From: CAVAWX01 sp963642995 | GTDB lineage: Bacteria > Actinomycetota > Coriobacteriia > Coriobacteriales > QAMH01 | Direction of reading: 5' to 3' | Assembly: GCA_963642995.1 (NCBI GenBank) | Contig: CAVIIZ010000022.1 | Coordinates: 1-27,209, forward strand | Length of the DNA stretch: 27,209 nt | Shown here: piece after piece, positions 7,327 through 15,017 of the stretch | Position numbering within the stretch: position 1 is the stretch's first letter | Layout: each line of letters starts with the position of its first letter | The notes under the pieces: generated by a model | Database searches by the model: none | What the model saw: only the letters and a program-made list of their open reading frames with translations | Told to the model about the DNA's origin: nothing | Position numbers and translations under genes: made by a program

Positions 7327-8694
7327 TCACACGCGGCGACCACGCACGAGGCGCTTCACCTCGCCCGCGACGGTGATGGAGCCGCAGGCGAGCGCGGGCA
7401 TGTCCGAAAGCATCGAAAGCGCGCCCGCGATGTCGGGCGCCTCGGCCGGCGCGCGGCCCGTCTCGGCGACGACGACGGCGGCGAGCTCGTGCGGGTCCAG
7501 GGCGCGGGGCGAGGAGCTGCGCGTGACCACTATGTCGGAAAACACCGGCGCGAGCTCGTGCACGATGCCGGCGCTGTCCTTGTCCGCGAGTATTCCGAGC
7601 AGCAAGGCCGGCATGGGGGGTTTCGCGGATGCGGGGGCGCGCAGGCCCCACGCGGGCGCATCGGGCGAGGAGGGCGGCTCGAAACGGGCGGCGGCCTCGG
7701 CGGCCAGCACGGCGGCGGACTGGGGGTTGTGCGCCGCGTCCACGATGAGGAGCGGGTCTTTTCGCAGGCACTCGAAGCGCCCGGGGATGCAAAGCGAGGA
7801 AAGCGCGCGCGAGGCCTGCGGCAAGGCGGCCACCGGGGCGCCGAGAAAGGCCTGCGCCGCCTTGAGCGCCGTCGCGATGTTGGGGCGCTGGTAGGACGGA
7901 AACGAGGCGAGGGCGGCCGGGTCGAAAAGCAGGCCGAGATCGGCCGGGTCCGCGTCCAGCACGGGCGCGCCCACCTCCCGGGCGCGGCTCGCGAACACAT
8001 CGCGGCACGCCATATCCGGCGCGAGCACGGCCGTCGCGCCCGGCTTGATGATGGCCGCCTTCTCCGCCGCTATCTGCTCCACGGTGTCGCCCAGGACACG
8101 CGTGTGGTCGAGGCCCACCCCCGTCAGCACGGCGACGTCCGGCTCCACCACGCTCGTCGCGTCCCACCTGCCCCCAAGCCCGCACTCGAGCACGGCGGCG
8201 TCGACTTCCTCTTCGGCAAACCACCGAAGGGCCGCCGCCGTCAGAAGCTCGAACTCCGTCGGGACGACGCCTGCCTGCCCGCCGGCCGCCGCGGCCGCGC
8301 GTATGCAGGCGGCAAATTCGCCGTCGGAAATCGCGCGCGCATGCCCGTCGCGCCCCTCGAAGACCTCCATGCGCTCGTTGTAGCAAGTGAGCCCGGGCGA
8401 AGTGTAGAGGCCGACCTTGAACGGGGCGCCCCTTGCCGCGCGACGCCCGAAGACCGCACGCGCTGCTCCGCCTGCCCCATGTCGCGCCTCGCCTGCGCAC
8501 GCCTGCACGAGCGCGGCGCACATGCGCGCCGTCGAGGTCTTGCCGTTCGTGCCCGCCACCTGCATGCACGCGTAGGTTTCCTGCGGGTCGCCCATGGCGG
8601 CGCACATGCGCATGACGGGCTCGAGGGAAAGGTCCATCCCGAAGCGCAGCGCCTCGTGCAAGGTCGCGCATGCCTGCTCGTAGTCCCGGTTCAC
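7327..8694 (-). CDS. folC: bifunctional dihydrofolate/folylpolyglutamate synthase
   Basis: This 455-residue Mur-ligase-fold enzyme adds glutamate to dihydropteroate and folates in the cytoplasm. The P-loop is VAGTNGKTS (residues 46-54). The folate-binding stretch YTSPGLTCYNERMEVF follows, then the family signature LECGLGGRWDATS and the GLDHTRVLGDTVEQIAAEKA motif with its Lys. The C-terminal ligase domain has VDAAHNPQSA. A GTG start at 8694 is preferred because AGAGGAG lies 7 bp upstream. The segment around residues 70-95 is Ala/Arg-rich and longer than usual. The C-terminal domain also contains a Pro/Ala-rich insert (PPSSPDAPAWGLRAP). Upstream lies the decayed activase; downstream is the zinc-ribbon gene. 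Confidence 0.93.
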   Translation of the reverse strand: MNRDYEQACATLHEALRFGMDLSLEPVMRMCAAMGDPQETYACMQVAGTNGKTSTARMCAALVQACAGEARHGAGGAARAVFGRRAARGAPFKVGLYTSPGLTCYNERMEVFEGRDGHARAISDGEFAACIRAAAAAGGQAGVVPTEFELLTAAALRWFAEEEVDAAVLECGLGGRWDATSVVEPDVAVLTGVGLDHTRVLGDTVEQIAAEKAAIIKPGATAVLAPDMACRDVFASRAREVGAPVLDADPADLGLLFDPAALASFPSYQRPNIATALKAAQAFLGAPVAALPQASRALSSLCIPGRFECLRKDPLLIVDAAHNPQSAAVLAAEAAARFEPPSSPDAPAWGLRAPASAKPPMPALLLGILADKDSAGIVHELAPVFSDIVVTRSSSPRALDPHELAAVVVAETGRAPAEAPDIAGALSMLSDMPALACGSITVAGEVKRLVRGRRV

Positions 8695-8767
8695 CGTGCG
8701 CTCCTCTTCTCGCCTTGCATCCCGCGCTCCTCCAGACGGGCATCTTAGCGCAGCGAGGCGCAGGCCC

Positions 8768-9152
8768 TCACGGACGCGGGCGCATCTTCTCCAGGACGCT
8801 TTGCACGACGAGCTCGACGCGGTTTTCCAGGTTCACCTCGCTTGCGCCCGCGTCGTAGCCGAGCACGGACAAAGCGATGTTCGGATGCAGGCGATGTCGC
8901 GCAAAGGCGGCACGGCCGCCCGGCACCCCGAGCGCTCGATGCGCTCGGAGACCGTCTTGGTGAAAAGGGAGTTCAACAAGGTGGGAGTGGTTTTGCACAC
9001 GCCGATTCTCGGAGGGACGAGGCCCGAGCCGGCGCGTCTTGCACCTTCGGGCGGTGCCGCCCGTAGCTCTCGCAGACGACCCGGCCGTCTTGCGCGACGA
9101 CGACGGGCTTGATGGTCTTGGGACCTATGTCGATGCCCATCCCGTCTGCCAT
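8768..9152 (-). pseudogene. remnant of a 2-hydroxyacyl-CoA dehydratase activase (BadF/DUF2229-type)
   Basis: No single frame covers this 508-bp gap between folC and the HisD-like gene, but three pieces in three frames follow family order. Piece A (9152 to about 9030) reads MGIDIGPKTIKPVVVAQDG then VCESYGRHRPKVQ, matching the N-terminal ATP-binding start of activases (usually GIDIGSTT..K..V, then SY.RH...V). Piece B (about 9009-8890) reads TPTLLNSLFTKTVSERIE then GCRAAVPPLRD, resembling the C-terminal DUF2229-type region. Piece C (8890-8768) reads HPNIALSVLGYDAGASEVN then ENRVELVVQSVLEKMR, resembling the C-terminal end. Intact proteins are several hundred to over a thousand residues, so most of the middle is deleted. 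The A match is fairly clear; B and C rest on my memory of the family. Confidence 0.55.
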
Positions 9153-9202
9153 GGCGCATGCGGTGCCGCGCGTCGCGAAGACCCGGCGGCCGCCTCGCCA
9201 AT

Positions 9203-10648
9203 CTAGCGCGCGTCGCCCTTCGCATCCCCCCTTGCACCGTCCTTGCCCTTGCCCTTGGACTTGGGCTTGGACTTTGCCCCGGGCTTGCCGCCGGCGCCCT
9301 CGGGGTGCACCGCGCCCGCGCGGGAGCCGGCGCTCCTCAACGACTCGAGAACCTCGTTTTGCAGATAGTCCATGAAGTCGATGCGCCACAGGGCCGCATC
9401 GCAGGCCGCATCGGCGCCCTCGCGCCGGCTCAGCACCTCCACGACTTGCGCCTCGTCTTCAAGCGCGTCGAAGGAATAGGAGACGAAGGGGATCTTCTTC
9501 ACGAAATCGTCTACGGACAACGCGCTTGCAAACGGCGCCGTGCCGGGCAAGACGTCCATGCAGCCGGGGCCTGCAACGTAGGTGCCCAGGCTCGCGGGCG
9601 TCCACGGCCCCAGGAAAACCGAGCCGGCGTTTCGCACCATGCCCATCAGCTCCAGGGGGGCGCTCATGGCTATCTCGAGGCGTCCCGGCCCTATCTTGTT
9701 CGCCACGTCAAAAACCTGTCCGATCAAAGGGCATGCGATGATGGTGACGTTGTCGAGGGCGGCATGCGCCGGGTCCCCGTCCGCCAGGTCCGCGACCACC
9801 TCTTCCAGGCGCTCCTCCACGTCGAGCACCAACCCCGCGTCCGCCGCGACGAAATAGAGCGCGGCAGACGGGAAGCGCTCCGCTTGGGCGAGCAGGTCCG
9901 CGACGATCATCTCGGGGACGGCGTTGCCGTCGGCCACCACGCAGGTCTCGGACGGCCCGGACAGCATGTCGACGCCCACGTCGCCGTAGACGAGCTTCTT
10001 GGCCGCCGCGACCTGCCCGCCGCCGCAACCGGCCACCTTCTCCACCTTGGGGACCGTCTCGGTGCCGTAGGCCATCGCGGCGATCGCGTGCGCGCCGCCC
10101 ACCTTGAAGATGCGCGTGACGCCGATGCTCGTGGCCGCGACGACCGTGTAGGGGTCGACGGCGCCGTCGTCGCCCGCGGGCGTGCACAGCACCACCTCGT
10201 CCACGCCCGCCGCCACCGCCGGCAGCGCGTTCGTCAAGACATCCGAGACGGCCGAGGAGCGCCCTCCCTCGACATAGACGCCCACGCGCTGCAGGGGGAC
10301 GATCCTCTGCCCCACCATGCGCCCGTCGCAATCCGGCGAAAACCACGCCTCGCGGCGCTGGCGGTCGTGGAAGTCGGCGATGTTGTCGATGGCGTAGGCG
10401 AGCGCATCGAGAAAATCCTCGTCCACCTCGGCCTGCGCGGCCGCGACCTCGTCTTCGCCCAGCTCGATCGAGGAAAGGCGCCTGCCGCACGTTTTCTCGG
10501 CAGCGTCAAAAAGCGCCGCGTCCCCGCGCGCGCGCACCTCCTCTATCGCCTGTGCGGCCTCCTCCAAGGTCCCGGCGTCGAAAAGCGGCTTGCGCTCCAG
10601 CACCGCCTCGTCGAACGTGTCCTTCATCCCGAGTTCGATCTTCTTCAC
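9203..10648 (-). CDS. histidinol dehydrogenase-like protein lacking the catalytic residues
   Basis: The protein has 481 residues and a HisD fold signature: PLQRVGVYVEGGR, VLTNALPAVAAGV, FKVGGAHAIAAMAYGTETVPKVEK, DMLSGPSE and VADLLAQAE. Compared with E. coli HisD (numbering from memory), Gln259 is kept (Q255) and Glu414 probably is (E410). His262 is Arg (R258), the catalytic Glu326-His327 pair is Gly-Arg (GPGRLE, 322-323), Asp360 is Thr (T356), His367 is Cys with a two-residue insertion, and His419 is Ala. The GPGN loop has become GCGGGQ. Three of four zinc ligands and both bases are therefore lost, so normal histidinol oxidation is unlikely. The tail (after about 440) is Lys/Gly-rich. A GTG start at 10648 follows GGGAAGG. 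It lies 22 bp after polA. Confidence 0.88.
   Translation of the reverse strand: MKKIELGMKDTFDEAVLERKPLFDAGTLEEAAQAIEEVRARGDAALFDAAEKTCGRRLSSIELGEDEVAAAQAEVDEDFLDALAYAIDNIADFHDRQRREAWFSPDCDGRMVGQRIVPLQRVGVYVEGGRSSAVSDVLTNALPAVAAGVDEVVLCTPAGDDGAVDPYTVVAATSIGVTRIFKVGGAHAIAAMAYGTETVPKVEKVAGCGGGQVAAAKKLVYGDVGVDMLSGPSETCVVADGNAVPEMIVADLLAQAERFPSAALYFVAADAGLVLDVEERLEEVVADLADGDPAHAALDNVTIIACPLIGQVFDVANKIGPGRLEIAMSAPLELMGMVRNAGSVFLGPWTPASLGTYVAGPGCMDVLPGTAPFASALSVDDFVKKIPFVSYSFDALEDEAQVVEVLSRREGADAACDAALWRIDFMDYLQNEVLESLRSAGSRAGAVHPEGAGGKPGAKSKPKSKGKGKDGARGDAKGDAR
9242..9277 (-). repeat. degenerate hexamer tandem repeat in the HisD-like tail
   Basis: Six successive 6-bp units of the form CTTGNN (cttgcc, cttgcc, cttgga, cttggg, cttgga, ctttgc on the plus strand) encode an alternating Lys-x run (KSKPKSKGKGK) in the last 30 residues. 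Replication slippage is a likely origin. Confidence 0.75.
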
Positions 10649-10670
10649 CGTGCACGCCTTCCCTTCCGCG

Positions 10671-13328
10671 TCAATGCGCCCGCGCCCAGTTGTCCGCGCC
10701 CTGCACGTCGACGACGAGCGGGACTTTCAGCTGCGCGACGTTTTCCATCGCGTCTTTCACCATAGACTCCAACGCTGCAAGCTCGTCAGACGGGCACTCG
10801 AAATCCAATTCGTCATGCACCTGCACGACCATGCGCGCGTGCAGCCCCTCCTCGCGCAGGCCCCGCGCCACCTCGACCATGGCGAGCTTGATGATGTCGG
10901 CCGCGCTGCCCTGCATGGGGTGGTTCATCGCCGTGCGCTCCCCGAAGGCGCGCAGCTGGTGGTTCGAGCTTGCCAGCTGCGGTATGTGGCGGCGCCGTCC
11001 GAACATCGTCTCGGCATAGCCCGTCTCGCGCGCCCGCTCGACCGTCTCGTCGAGGTAGGCGCGCACCCGCGGGTAGGCCTCGTAGTAGCGCTCGATCATC
11101 TCCTTGGCCTCCTGCACGCCCACGTGCAGGTTCTGCGACAGCCCGAAGGCGCCCTGCCCGTAGACGATGCCGAAGTTCACGCTCTTGGCGCGCGTGCGCA
11201 TCTGGGGGGTGACCTGCGAGACGGGCACGCCGAAGACCTGCGCGGCCGTGTGCGCGTGGAAATCCTCGCCTTGCCCGAACGCCTCGACCAGGCCCGCGTC
11301 GCCGGAAAGGTGCGCGAGCAGCCGCAGCTCTATCTGGCTGTAGTCGGCGGAGACGAACGCACAGCCTTCCGGCGCGACGAAGGCCTCGCGGATATGGCGG
11401 CCCAGCTCGGTGCGCACGGGGATGTTCTGCAGGTTCGGGTCGCTAGACGACAGGCGCCCGGTGGCCGTGACGGTCTGGTTGAAGGTGGTGTGGATGCGGC
11501 CGTCGCGCGCGTTCACGAGTGCGGGCAGCGCGTCGAGGTAGGTGCTCTTCAACTTCGCCAGCTCGCGATACGAGATGACCTTTTCCGCTATGGGGTGGTC
11601 GTCGCGCAGCTTGTCGAGCACCGCCGCGCTCGTGGAATAGCCCCGCTGCGTCTTCTTCGACTTGCGGCGGTCCAGCCCGAGCCGCTCGAAGAGCACCTCG
11701 CCGAGCTGCTTGGGCGAATCCACGTTGAACTTTGCGCCGGCCAAGTCGAAGATTTCGGCTCGAAGCTCCTCGACTTGCGAGCCCACCTGCGAAGATATGG
11801 CGCCGAGCACCTCGGTGTCCACGAGCACGCCCACGGCCTCCATGCCCGCGAGCACCGGCAAAAGCGGCATCTCGATGTCGGTGAACAGGGAAAGCGCGCC
11901 TTCGCGTTCGAGTTGCGCTTGCAAGAGGTCCACGAGGGCTGCAGCCGCGGCCACGAGAAACCGCCCCTCGCCCGGGGCGCCGTCGCCGACGGGCGGGCGC
12001 AGGCCGAGCTTGCCCGCGACGATGTCGGCCGGGTCTTTTGCGCCCTCGGAATCGAGCAGGTAGGCGGCCACGCCGACGTCGAAAAGACGCGCGGGCAGGT
12101 CCTCGCGCCCCAGCAGCGCGCACAGCTCGTCGGCTGTCTTTTGCGCCGCGTATGCCGCGCGCCGGACAGTGCCCTTCACGTCGAAGCCGGCCACCTTGCC
12201 GTGTGCGAGCAGGTTTTCCAGGGCAGGCCAAGCCTCTTCGAGCGACAGCTGCGCCAAACCCGCGCCGTCGCTTGCGACGAACATGGCGCCATCTCCGAAC
12301 AGCGACGTCTCGGCAGGCTCGTCGATGCCGACGGCCACCCATGCGCCGCCCGCGACGGCCGCGTCGAGGTATTTCCGCGCGTCGCGGGCCACGTGGTAGC
12401 TCAGGCGCACGTCCGAGACGGCCTGCATGCCGGCCTCTTGCCCCGTGCCCGCCCCGTCTTGCAAGGCCAGCACGTTTTTCATGTGCCGGGTGAAATGCAG
12501 CGCCCCGAAGGCGCGGACGACCTCCGCGGGGTCGAAATCGGGAAACCTCACCGCGCCCAGGTCCAGCTCGAAGTCGAGGTCGCGCACGATGGTGGCCACC
12601 TTGCGCGACAAAAAGGCCAGCTCGCGGTTCGCGCGCACCTTCTCGCCCAGCTTGCCTCCCACCTCGTCGGCGTGCTCGTAGAGCCCCTCGATGCTGCCGT
12701 ATTCCCGCAAGAACCTCGCCGCCGTCTTCGCGCCCACGCCGGGCACGCCGGGGATGTTGTCCGAAGAATCGCCCATCAACCCGAGGTAGTCCGGAATCTG
12801 CGAGGGGCGCACGCCATAACGCTCCTCGACGCCGGCCGGGTCGTAGACCACCACGTCGGTGATGCCCTTCTTCGTGTTCACCACGTGCGTGGACTCGGTG
12901 ACCAGCTGGCAGGCGTCTTTGTCGCCCGTGACGAGCAGGGCCTTGTCGCCTGCCGCCTCGCAACGCGCCGCGACCGTGCCCAAAATGTCGTCGCCTTCCC
13001 AGCCCGCCACCTTCACCACGGGGATGTTCATCGCGGAGAGCAGACCCTCCACCAGCGGAAACTGCACGCGCAGCTCGTCGTCCATGTGCGGACGTTGCGC
13101 CTTGTAGCGCTCCATCGCCTCGATGCGAAACGTCGGCTTGCCCGCGTCGAAGGCGCACACGATGCCGTCCGGGTGCGCCGTGGCGTTGAATTTCAGCAAC
13201 ATGGACATGAAGCCGAAGACGGCGTTTGTCGGCGTGCCGTCCGGCGTGTTCATCGGGGTCTGCACGGCGTGGTAGGCGCGGTGCATGAGCGAGTTGCCGT
13301 CGATGACTGCGATGGTGCGCCCGGACAT
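10671..13328 (-). CDS. polA: DNA polymerase I
   Basis: The protein has 885 residues. The 5' nuclease domain (1 to about 290) shows AVIDGNSLMHRAYHA, FDAGKPTFR, GWEGDDILGT, VTGDKDACQLV and LMGDSSDNIPGVPGVGAKTA. The middle domain (about 310-490) lacks the 3'-5' exonuclease acidic residues: the usual DxE start and NLKYD motif appear as VGIDEPAET and GFDVKGTVRR, so proofreading is probably absent, as in Taq-like enzymes. The polymerase domain has motif A SADYSQIELRLLAHLSGD, motif B RAKSVNFGIVYGQGAFGLS and motif C VQVHDELDFE. The ATG at 13328 follows a strong GGGAAGGGAA. The in-frame extension to 13397 is Lys/Arg-rich leader translation and unlikely. The HisD-like gene follows 22 bp later. Confidence 0.96.
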   Translation of the reverse strand: MSGRTIAVIDGNSLMHRAYHAVQTPMNTPDGTPTNAVFGFMSMLLKFNATAHPDGIVCAFDAGKPTFRIEAMERYKAQRPHMDDELRVQFPLVEGLLSAMNIPVVKVAGWEGDDILGTVAARCEAAGDKALLVTGDKDACQLVTESTHVVNTKKGITDVVVYDPAGVEERYGVRPSQIPDYLGLMGDSSDNIPGVPGVGAKTAARFLREYGSIEGLYEHADEVGGKLGEKVRANRELAFLSRKVATIVRDLDFELDLGAVRFPDFDPAEVVRAFGALHFTRHMKNVLALQDGAGTGQEAGMQAVSDVRLSYHVARDARKYLDAAVAGGAWVAVGIDEPAETSLFGDGAMFVASDGAGLAQLSLEEAWPALENLLAHGKVAGFDVKGTVRRAAYAAQKTADELCALLGREDLPARLFDVGVAAYLLDSEGAKDPADIVAGKLGLRPPVGDGAPGEGRFLVAAAAALVDLLQAQLEREGALSLFTDIEMPLLPVLAGMEAVGVLVDTEVLGAISSQVGSQVEELRAEIFDLAGAKFNVDSPKQLGEVLFERLGLDRRKSKKTQRGYSTSAAVLDKLRDDHPIAEKVISYRELAKLKSTYLDALPALVNARDGRIHTTFNQTVTATGRLSSSDPNLQNIPVRTELGRHIREAFVAPEGCAFVSADYSQIELRLLAHLSGDAGLVEAFGQGEDFHAHTAAQVFGVPVSQVTPQMRTRAKSVNFGIVYGQGAFGLSQNLHVGVQEAKEMIERYYEAYPRVRAYLDETVERARETGYAETMFGRRRHIPQLASSNHQLRAFGERTAMNHPMQGSAADIIKLAMVEVARGLREEGLHARMVVQVHDELDFECPSDELAALESMVKDAMENVAQLKVPLVVDVQGADNWARAH

Positions 13329-13451
13329 GGAGTTCCCTTCCCGTTTTCCTTTCCTCCTATTTTTTCCCTTTTCCCCCCTTTGCGCAAGGCGGCGCAACGA
13401 CGAAGCGAACAGCGCGGTGCAGCGTGATGCAGAGCGGCATAGACGCTTTTC

Positions 13452-13469
13452 TTGCTATACTGCTAGCAA
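13452..13469 (+). promoter_or_regulatory. extended -10 promoter overlapped by a palindrome
   Basis: TTGCTA-TACTGC-TAGCAA is a perfect 6-bp inverted repeat with a 6-bp spacer. It contains TGCTATACT, an extended -10 (TATACT at 13456-13461), 25 bp before the antitoxin ATG. An operator laid over the -10 fits the autoregulation typical of RHH/RelB antitoxins. Confidence 0.55.
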
Positions 13470-13485
13470 AAAGGTGGTGAAGGCA

Positions 13486-13824
13486 ATGGTCGCGACAGCG
13501 CAACTCAACGTCCGCTTGGAGCAATCGCTCAAGCAAAGCGGCGACGCCGTCTTAGCCCGCCACGGCGTCAGCCCCAGCGAGGCGGTGCGGGGGCTTTGGC
13601 ATTTCATGGCCGCCAACCAGCAGCTGCCTGCGATTCTCGACGAGCGAGACCTCGGCCGCGAGGAGACGGCGCCGCCGGCGGCAGGCCTTGCGCTCGAGGT
13701 CGCGAAACGAGAATGCGGCTTCATGGAACGGCCCGACGGGAAATGGGAGGCGATGACGCAAACCGAACGCGAGGACTGGCTTGCCGACGAGATGGTCGCA
13801 GAGCTGGAGGCCTCGTGCCGCTAG
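13486..13824 (+). CDS. RelB/DinJ-like antitoxin
   Basis: This 112-residue protein has the RelB/DinJ ribbon-helix-helix start: TAQLNVRLEQSLKQSGDAVLARHGVSPSEAVRGLW (residues 4-38), with the alternating beta-strand residues LNVRL and a helix-turn-helix region. It is followed by the conserved short stretch FMAANQQLPAIL. The C-terminal half is acidic and presumably wraps the toxin. The ATG at 13486 follows AAGGTGG and GAAGG. It overlaps the downstream toxin by 10 bp. It probably binds the palindrome over its own promoter; this is inference from the family. Confidence 0.85.
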   Translation: MVATAQLNVRLEQSLKQSGDAVLARHGVSPSEAVRGLWHFMAANQQLPAILDERDLGREETAPPAAGLALEVAKRECGFMERPDGKWEAMTQTEREDWLADEMVAELEASCR

Positions 13825-14285
13825 ATCGCATCGACACTCTCTTGCTCGACACGAACGTCTGGCTGGACTATTTCCTGTGCGAGGGGCAAAGCGTCAAGGC
13901 GATTGAGCGCGTCGTTGCGCTCGGATTCGAGGAGCGCTTCACCCTCGCGTATGCTCCCACCAGCGCAAAAGACGTCTTCTTCATCGTCCCGCGCCGCTTG
14001 CGACTGCGTGGCGAAGGCCCAGATGCAAGCAAAAGCTATCTGCCCGCCGCCTGGGCATGCGTCGGCTTCATGATGGAACATGCCGCAGCTGCGCCTCAAG
14101 CACTCGGCGAATGCGAGCTCGCACGGATGATGCGAGGCAGCTTCTCCGATTTCGAGGACAACCTGATCGTCGCGGCGGCGAAAAGCGCGAAGGCGAACTA
14201 CGTCGTCACAAACGACAAGAAGATGCTCGCGGCTATGCCCGAATTCTGCGTCACCCCCGAACGAGTCCTCGAACTTGCGGGATAA
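13815..14285 (+). CDS. PIN-domain toxin (putative endoribonuclease)
   Basis: The protein has 156 residues with a PIN fold. The first acidic site is in TLLLDTNVWLDYFL (D12, probably D18). The central acidic group is SFSDFEDNLIVAAAKSAKA (D112, E114, D115), followed by the strand NYVVTNDKKML (N133, D134), which is the usual C-terminal catalytic strand. PIN toxins are metal-dependent RNases that cut RNA when the antitoxin is lost. I chose the GTG at 13815 because GGAGG lies 4 bp upstream and it overlaps the antitoxin stop, giving coupled translation; longer in-frame starts lie inside the antitoxin gene. The target RNA cannot be predicted. Downstream is a 204-bp spacer with small hairpins. Confidence 0.85.
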   Translation: MPLDRIDTLLLDTNVWLDYFLCEGQSVKAIERVVALGFEERFTLAYAPTSAKDVFFIVPRRLRLRGEGPDASKSYLPAAWACVGFMMEHAAAAPQALGECELARMMRGSFSDFEDNLIVAAAKSAKANYVVTNDKKMLAAMPEFCVTPERVLELAG

Positions 14286-14358
14286 GCTGCTGCGTCGCCT
14301 CCACGCCCGCGCCCCGCCCTGCCGCGCCCGAATGGCAATGCCCGTTCACGGCATCCTC

Positions 14359-14382
14359 AAAAAGGGCTCCTCGAGAAAGCCC
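14359..14382 (-). terminator. possible leftward terminator
   Basis: On the minus strand a 5-bp stem (GGGCT/AGCCC, 14364-14382) with a 9-nt loop is followed by TTTTT (14359-14363), the layout of a small rho-independent terminator. No minus-strand gene ends nearby, so it might stop antisense read-through from brnTA before the PIN module. Confidence 0.35.
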
Positions 14383-14489
14383 GTCGCCCGCCTCCAGGGC
14401 AGCATCTGCGAAAGGCAGGTGTGCTACCATCTGAGGCCGTGAGCGCGCTCGAAAGCCGCGCCTGTTCCAAGCGAAAGGGGAAGGAAACC

Positions 14490-14918
14490 GTGAAATACTG
14501 CCAGAACTGCGGAACCACCTGCGAGGACGCCACCGCCTTCTGCCCTTCGTGCGGCGCCGCCCTTGCCGCGGCCGCCGGCGGACAGCCTGCGGGAGCCCAG
14601 ACCGGCGCGCCCGGACAGGCACCCCAAGCCCAAATGCAGCAGGTCCATGTGACGATCGACGCCGCCGCCCCCACGTGCTACGAGATGACCTCCACCGACA
14701 AGACGATCCGCCTGATCGCCTTCATCCTCAACCTCATCACGACGATATGCCTCGGCGTCTTCCTCGTCCCGCTTGCCTGGATGATCCCCATGACGGTCAT
14801 CAGCTGGGGCATCTACAAGGGCAAACGGAAGAACACCTGCGCATTCGGCGTCTGCACCCTCTTGTTCCTCAACTGCATCGCCGGCATCTTGCTCTTGTGC
14901 TCCACGAAAGACGAGTAG
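14490..14918 (+). CDS. small zinc-ribbon membrane protein
   Basis: The protein has 142 residues. It opens with a zinc ribbon (YCQNC at 3-7, then CPSC at 18-21; the N-terminal MKYC start is typical). A Gln/Ala/Gly/Pro linker follows (about 24-58), then a hydrophobic region. At least two membrane segments are seen (about 75-107, long enough for two, and 118-137) with basic KGKRKN between them. The GTG at 14490 is preferred because GGGGAAGGA lies just upstream; the longer in-frame ATG at 14421 has no such site. Function is unknown. It lies between two toxin-antitoxin modules and has the same broad design (zinc ribbon plus membrane helices) as the protein encoded before thrS, but in the reverse order. 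Confidence 0.8.
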   Translation: MKYCQNCGTTCEDATAFCPSCGAALAAAAGGQPAGAQTGAPGQAPQAQMQQVHVTIDAAAPTCYEMTSTDKTIRLIAFILNLITTICLGVFLVPLAWMIPMTVISWGIYKGKRKNTCAFGVCTLLFLNCIAGILLLCSTKDE

Positions 14919-14940
14919 CGGTTCTCCGCCACCCGGATTC

Positions 14941-14963
14941 CCTGCGCGCATCGCCAGCGCAGG
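14941..14963. terminator. hairpin between convergent genes
   Basis: A perfect 7-bp inverted repeat (CCTGCGC/GCGCAGG) with a 9-nt loop lies 22 bp past the zinc-ribbon gene stop and 54 bp past the end of the convergent brnA. It has no T-tract on either strand, so its role as a bidirectional terminator is tentative. Confidence 0.35.
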
Positions 14964-15017
14964 CGCACACCCCGTTGCGGCGCTCGCGGGCCGAACGCGG
15001 CGTAACTGTGCAGCGGA

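Noticed and set aside
8696..9375. Plus-strand ORFs in the pseudogene region
   Set aside because: Low-complexity Arg/Ala-rich products without ribosome sites; the minus-strand fragments explain the region better.
13329..13385. Strong polA promoter in the purine-rich stretch before the gene
   Set aside because: TTGCGC and AAAAAT can be placed 17 bp apart, but the match is poor and the region is simply purine-rich.
10590..13427. 945-codon plus-strand open frame across polA
   Set aside because: Mirror frame of polA, His/Arg/Val-rich with no domain features.
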